DNA of 7,035 bases from positions 1 through 7,035 of the forward strand of contig JAGAEH010000072.1 in the NCBI GenBank assembly GCA_017613225.1, read 5' to 3'. The notes under the pieces are model-generated. The model had not been told where the DNA came from. It did no database searches and saw nothing but the letters and a program-made list of their open reading frames with translations. Each line of letters starts with the position of its first letter. Position 1 is the first letter of the stretch. The position numbers were made by a program, and so were the translations under genes. Below are positions 4,604-7,035 of the stretch, one piece after another. The DNA comes from Lachnospiraceae bacterium. GTDB lineage: Bacteria; Bacillota; Clostridia; Lachnospirales; Lachnospiraceae.

Positions 4604-5623
4604 ATGAAGGATATCATAGAAAAAATCAGAACAGAGGCCTTGAACGCCATCGAGGCGTCGGGGGATCTGGACAAGCTGAACGAGATCCGGGTAGCTTATC
4701 TGGGCAAAAAGGGCGAGCTGACCAACGTTTTGAAAAGCATGAAGAACGTGGCGGCGGAGGAGCGCCCCATCGTGGGCCAGATGGTCAACGACGCCAGGGC
4801 CGAGATCGAAGGCCGCCTGGAGCAGATGAAAAAGAACTTCGCGGCCAAACTCCGTGAAGAGAAGCTGAAGAGCGAAGTGATCGACGTGACCCTGCCCGCG
4901 AAGCGCAGGACCGTCGGCCATCCGCATCCCAATACCAGGGCCCTGGAGGAGATCGAGGACATCTTCATCGGCATGGGCTACGAGGTGGTGGAAGGCCCCG
5001 AAGTGGAGTACGATTACTACAACTTCGAAGCCCTGAACATCCCCGCCAACCATCCCGCCAAGGACGAGCAGGACACCTTCTACATCACCAAGGACATCCT
5101 GCTGCGCACCCAGACCTCTCCCTGCCAGGTCCGCGTCATGGAAAAGGGCAAGCTGCCCATCCGCATGATTGCTCCCGGCCGCGTGTTCCGCTCGGACGAA
5201 GTGGACGCCACCCATTCTCCTTCCTTCCACCAGATCGAAGGCCTGGTCATCGACAGGAACATCACCTTCGCGGACCTGAAGGGCACGCTGGAGATGTTCG
5301 CCAAGGAGATGTTCGGCGAGAACACCCGCGTGAAGTTCCGCCCCCACCATTTCCCGTTCACGGAGCCTTCCGCGGAAGTGGACGTGTCCTGCTTCAAGTG
5401 CGGCGGCAAGGGCTGCCGGTTCTGCAAGGGCGAGGGCTGGATCGAGATCCTGGGCTGCGGCATGGTGCATCCCAAGGTGCTGCGCATGAGCGGCATCGAC
5501 CCGGATCAGTATTCCGGCTTTGCCTTCGGCCTGGGCCTGGAGCGCATCGCGCTGCTGAAATACGAGATCGACGACATGAGACTGCTCTATGAAAATGACG
5601 AGCGGTTCTTAAAGCAGTTTTAA
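4604..5623 (+). CDS. pheS: Phenylalanine-tRNA ligase alpha subunit
   Basis: A 339-residue catalytic subunit of the cytoplasmic (alpha-beta)2 enzyme that charges tRNA-Phe with phenylalanine using ATP. Domains in order: an N-terminal coiled coil (about 1-95) with the conserved Y-L-G-K-K-G-E-L-T, then the class II synthetase core. Motif 1 lies around H-P-N-T-R-A-L-E-E-I-E; motif 2 is F-R-S-D-E (R196) leading to H-S-P-S-F-H-Q-I-E-G; motif 3 is G305-F-A-F-G-L-G-L-E-R314. An insert before motif 3 carries C263-x2-C266-x4-C271-x2-C274, which I recall from other Firmicute PheS proteins and which could bind zinc. A307 corresponds to the Ala that controls amino-acid pocket size in E. coli PheS. ATG 4604 is chosen because AGGAGG lies 6 bases upstream; the frame extends 10 codons further without a ribosome binding site. 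Followed after 12 bases by pheT. Confidence 0.97.
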   Translation: MKDIIEKIRTEALNAIEASGDLDKLNEIRVAYLGKKGELTNVLKSMKNVAAEERPIVGQMVNDARAEIEGRLEQMKKNFAAKLREEKLKSEVIDVTLPAKRRTVGHPHPNTRALEEIEDIFIGMGYEVVEGPEVEYDYYNFEALNIPANHPAKDEQDTFYITKDILLRTQTSPCQVRVMEKGKLPIRMIAPGRVFRSDEVDATHSPSFHQIEGLVIDRNITFADLKGTLEMFAKEMFGENTRVKFRPHHFPFTEPSAEVDVSCFKCGGKGCRFCKGEGWIEILGCGMVHPKVLRMSGIDPDQYSGFAFGLGLERIALLKYEIDDMRLLYENDERFLKQF

Positions 5624-5635
5624 GGAGGGCAGATC

Positions 5636-7035
5636 ATGAATACACCGTTATCATGGATCAAGGCCTATGTGCCGGATCTGAACGTCACTGCCAGAGAATA
5701 TATGGACGCCATGACCCTTTCCGGAACCAAGGTGGAGGGGTTTGACTGTTTTGATAAGAACCTGGAAAAGATCGTGATCGGCCAGGTCATGAGCATTGAA
5801 AAGCACCCCGACGCGGACAAGCTGATCGTCTGCCAGGTGGACATCGGGACGGAGACGGTCCAGATCGTCACCGGCGCTCCCAACGTGACCCTGGGCGCCA
5901 AGGTGCCCATCGTCCTGGACGGCGGCAAGGTGGCGGGGGGCCACGACGGCGGCCCCATGCCGGCTGACGGCATCAAGATCAAAAAGGGCAAGCTCAGGGG
6001 CGTGGAGTCCAACGGCATGATGTGCTCCATCGAGGAACTGGGCTCCTCCCGGGAGATGTATCCCGAAGCGCCGGAAAACGGCATCTACATCTTCCCCGAT
6101 GACGCGGAAGTGGGCGCCGACGCCGTGGAAGCCCTGGGCCTCCACGACGTGAACTTCGAATACGAGATCACCTCCAACCGGGTGGACTGCTACAGCATCA
6201 TCGGCATCGCCCGCGAAGCCGCGGCCACCTTCAACAAGGATTTCTTCCCGCCCAAGCCCACGCTCCACGGCAATGACGAGAACGCCGCGGACAGCGTGGC
6301 GGTGGAGATCTGGGATGAGGACCTGTGCTCCCGCTACTGCGCCAGAGTGGTGAAGAACATCCGGATCGAGCCCTCCCCCAAGTGGATGCAGAGAAGGCTC
6401 GCCGCCTGCGGCATCCGTCCCATCAACAACCTGGTGGACATCACCAACTACGTGATGATGGAATACGGCCAGCCCATGCACGCTTTCGACCTGGACACCG
6501 TGGCGGGGCAGAAGATCATCGTGCGCCGCGCCAAGGACGGCGATGAGTTCGTCACCCTGGACGGCCAGGTCCGCAAGCTGGACAAGGACATCCTGATGAT
6601 CTGCGACGCGGAGAAGGAGATCGGCATCGCCGGCATCATGGGCGGCGAGAATTCCAAGATCACCGACGACGTGAAGACGGTCCTGTTCGAGTCTGCCTGC
6701 TTTGACGGCACCAACATCCGTCTGTCCGCGAAGCGCCTGGGCATGCGCACCGACGCCTCCGGCATCTTTGAAAAGGGCCTGGATCCCAACAGTACTTTTG
6801 ACGCCATCAACCGCGCCTGCGAGCTGATCGAAGAGCTGAACTGCGGCGAAGTGGTGGGCGGCATCGTGGACGTCCACAGCCCGCTGCCCGAAGCCCGCAC
6901 GCTGCCTTTCGATCCGGCCTGGATCAACGAGTTCCTGGGCACCGACATCTCCATGGAAGACATGGTGAGATATCTGGAAAAGCTGGAGCTTCCCGTGGAT
7001 AGGGAGACCATGACGGTCACCGTCCCCACCTTCCG
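5636..7035 (+). CDS. pheT: Phenylalanine-tRNA ligase beta subunit, 3' truncated
   Basis: The frame is open from ATG 5636 to the window end: 466 whole codons of a protein usually near 800 residues. ATG is preceded by AAGGAGGG (5622-5629, spacing 6), which overlaps the pheS stop, so the pair is coupled. The beta subunit binds tRNA-Phe and hydrolyses mischarged Tyr-tRNA-Phe. Visible parts are an N-terminal M-N-T-P-L-S-W-I-K-A-Y-V segment and the EMAPII/OB-fold tRNA-binding domain (about 45-150) with H57-P-D-A-D-K-L63. The E-I-T-S-N-R-V-D-C-Y-S-I-I-G-I-A-R-E linker comes next. The B3/B4 editing domain (about 215-385) includes N-L-V-D-I-T-N-Y-V and Q-P-M-H-A-F-D, followed by G-I-A-G-I-M-G-G-E. The B5 DNA-binding-like domain starts near 423, and the window stops at its V-P-T-F-R. 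Nothing looks broken. The remaining B5, catalytic-like and anticodon-binding regions lie outside the window. Confidence 0.96.
   Translation, partial: MNTPLSWIKAYVPDLNVTAREYMDAMTLSGTKVEGFDCFDKNLEKIVIGQVMSIEKHPDADKLIVCQVDIGTETVQIVTGAPNVTLGAKVPIVLDGGKVAGGHDGGPMPADGIKIKKGKLRGVESNGMMCSIEELGSSREMYPEAPENGIYIFPDDAEVGADAVEALGLHDVNFEYEITSNRVDCYSIIGIAREAAATFNKDFFPPKPTLHGNDENAADSVAVEIWDEDLCSRYCARVVKNIRIEPSPKWMQRRLAACGIRPINNLVDITNYVMMEYGQPMHAFDLDTVAGQKIIVRRAKDGDEFVTLDGQVRKLDKDILMICDAEKEIGIAGIMGGENSKITDDVKTVLFESACFDGTNIRLSAKRLGMRTDASGIFEKGLDPNSTFDAINRACELIEELNCGEVVGGIVDVHSPLPEARTLPFDPAWINEFLGTDISMEDMVRYLEKLELPVDRETMTVTVPTF

Noticed and set aside
5651..6877. A 408-codon open frame on the minus strand opposite pheT
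   Set aside because: It is fully antisense to an unmistakable PheT, with His/Val/Asp-rich low-information sequence; a shadow of strong codon bias. The same applies to 4550-5470 opposite pheS and 3336-4439 opposite tmcAL and the nitroreductase.

Overview
The window suggests a moderately high-GC Firmicute of class Clostridia, perhaps Lachnospiraceae-like. This rests on strong AGGAGG-type ribosome binding sites, -10 boxes of TATAAT/TAAAAT type, a PheS with a four-cysteine insert before motif 3, a TmcAL tRNA acetyltransferase, and a YdjG/YdjH/YdjI-type membrane gene set as in Bacillus subtilis. The family is inferred from general resemblance; no database search was possible.

Layout. (1) Positions 1-2460, plus strand: a three-gene cluster. 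It holds the C-terminal part of an SPFH-domain protein with two zinc ribbons (YdjI-like), a membrane protein with two N-terminal zinc ribbons (YdjG-like), and a short signal-peptide/one-TM protein with a Gly-rich tail. The last resembles YdjH/TPM proteins but lacks the TPM domain. An 11-bp hairpin without a U-tract separates the first two genes. The cluster ends at a rho-independent terminator whose DNA lies inside the 3' end of the convergent gene. (2) Positions 2492-3631, minus strand: tmcAL, with its own perfect TATAAT box and a very short leader. (3) Positions 3855-4370, plus strand: a small nitroreductase-family flavoprotein with a good sigma-A-like promoter. It is followed by a second, isolated copy of its last codons, then a strong terminator. 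(4) Positions 4604-7035, plus strand: pheS and the start of pheT (cut by the window end), driven by a promoter packed against the preceding terminator. A tiny cUUCGg hairpin lies just upstream of the pheS ribosome binding site.

How the genes work together. The first cluster probably makes one membrane-associated complex; in B. subtilis the corresponding proteins link PspA (envelope stress) to the membrane. No pspA is visible here. tmcAL and pheST both act on tRNA (wobble acetylation of tRNA-Met and charging of tRNA-Phe) but are separate transcription units. The nitroreductase stands alone.

No stretch longer than 300 bases lacks a gene. The two largest gaps, 3632-3854 and 4371-4603, hold the promoters, terminator, hairpins and repeat listed. 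I see no tRNA, rRNA, CRISPR array, complete mobile element or recognisable riboswitch. The least ordinary items are the TPM-less YdjH-like protein in its zinc-ribbon/SPFH setting, and the leftover nitroreductase 3' end.
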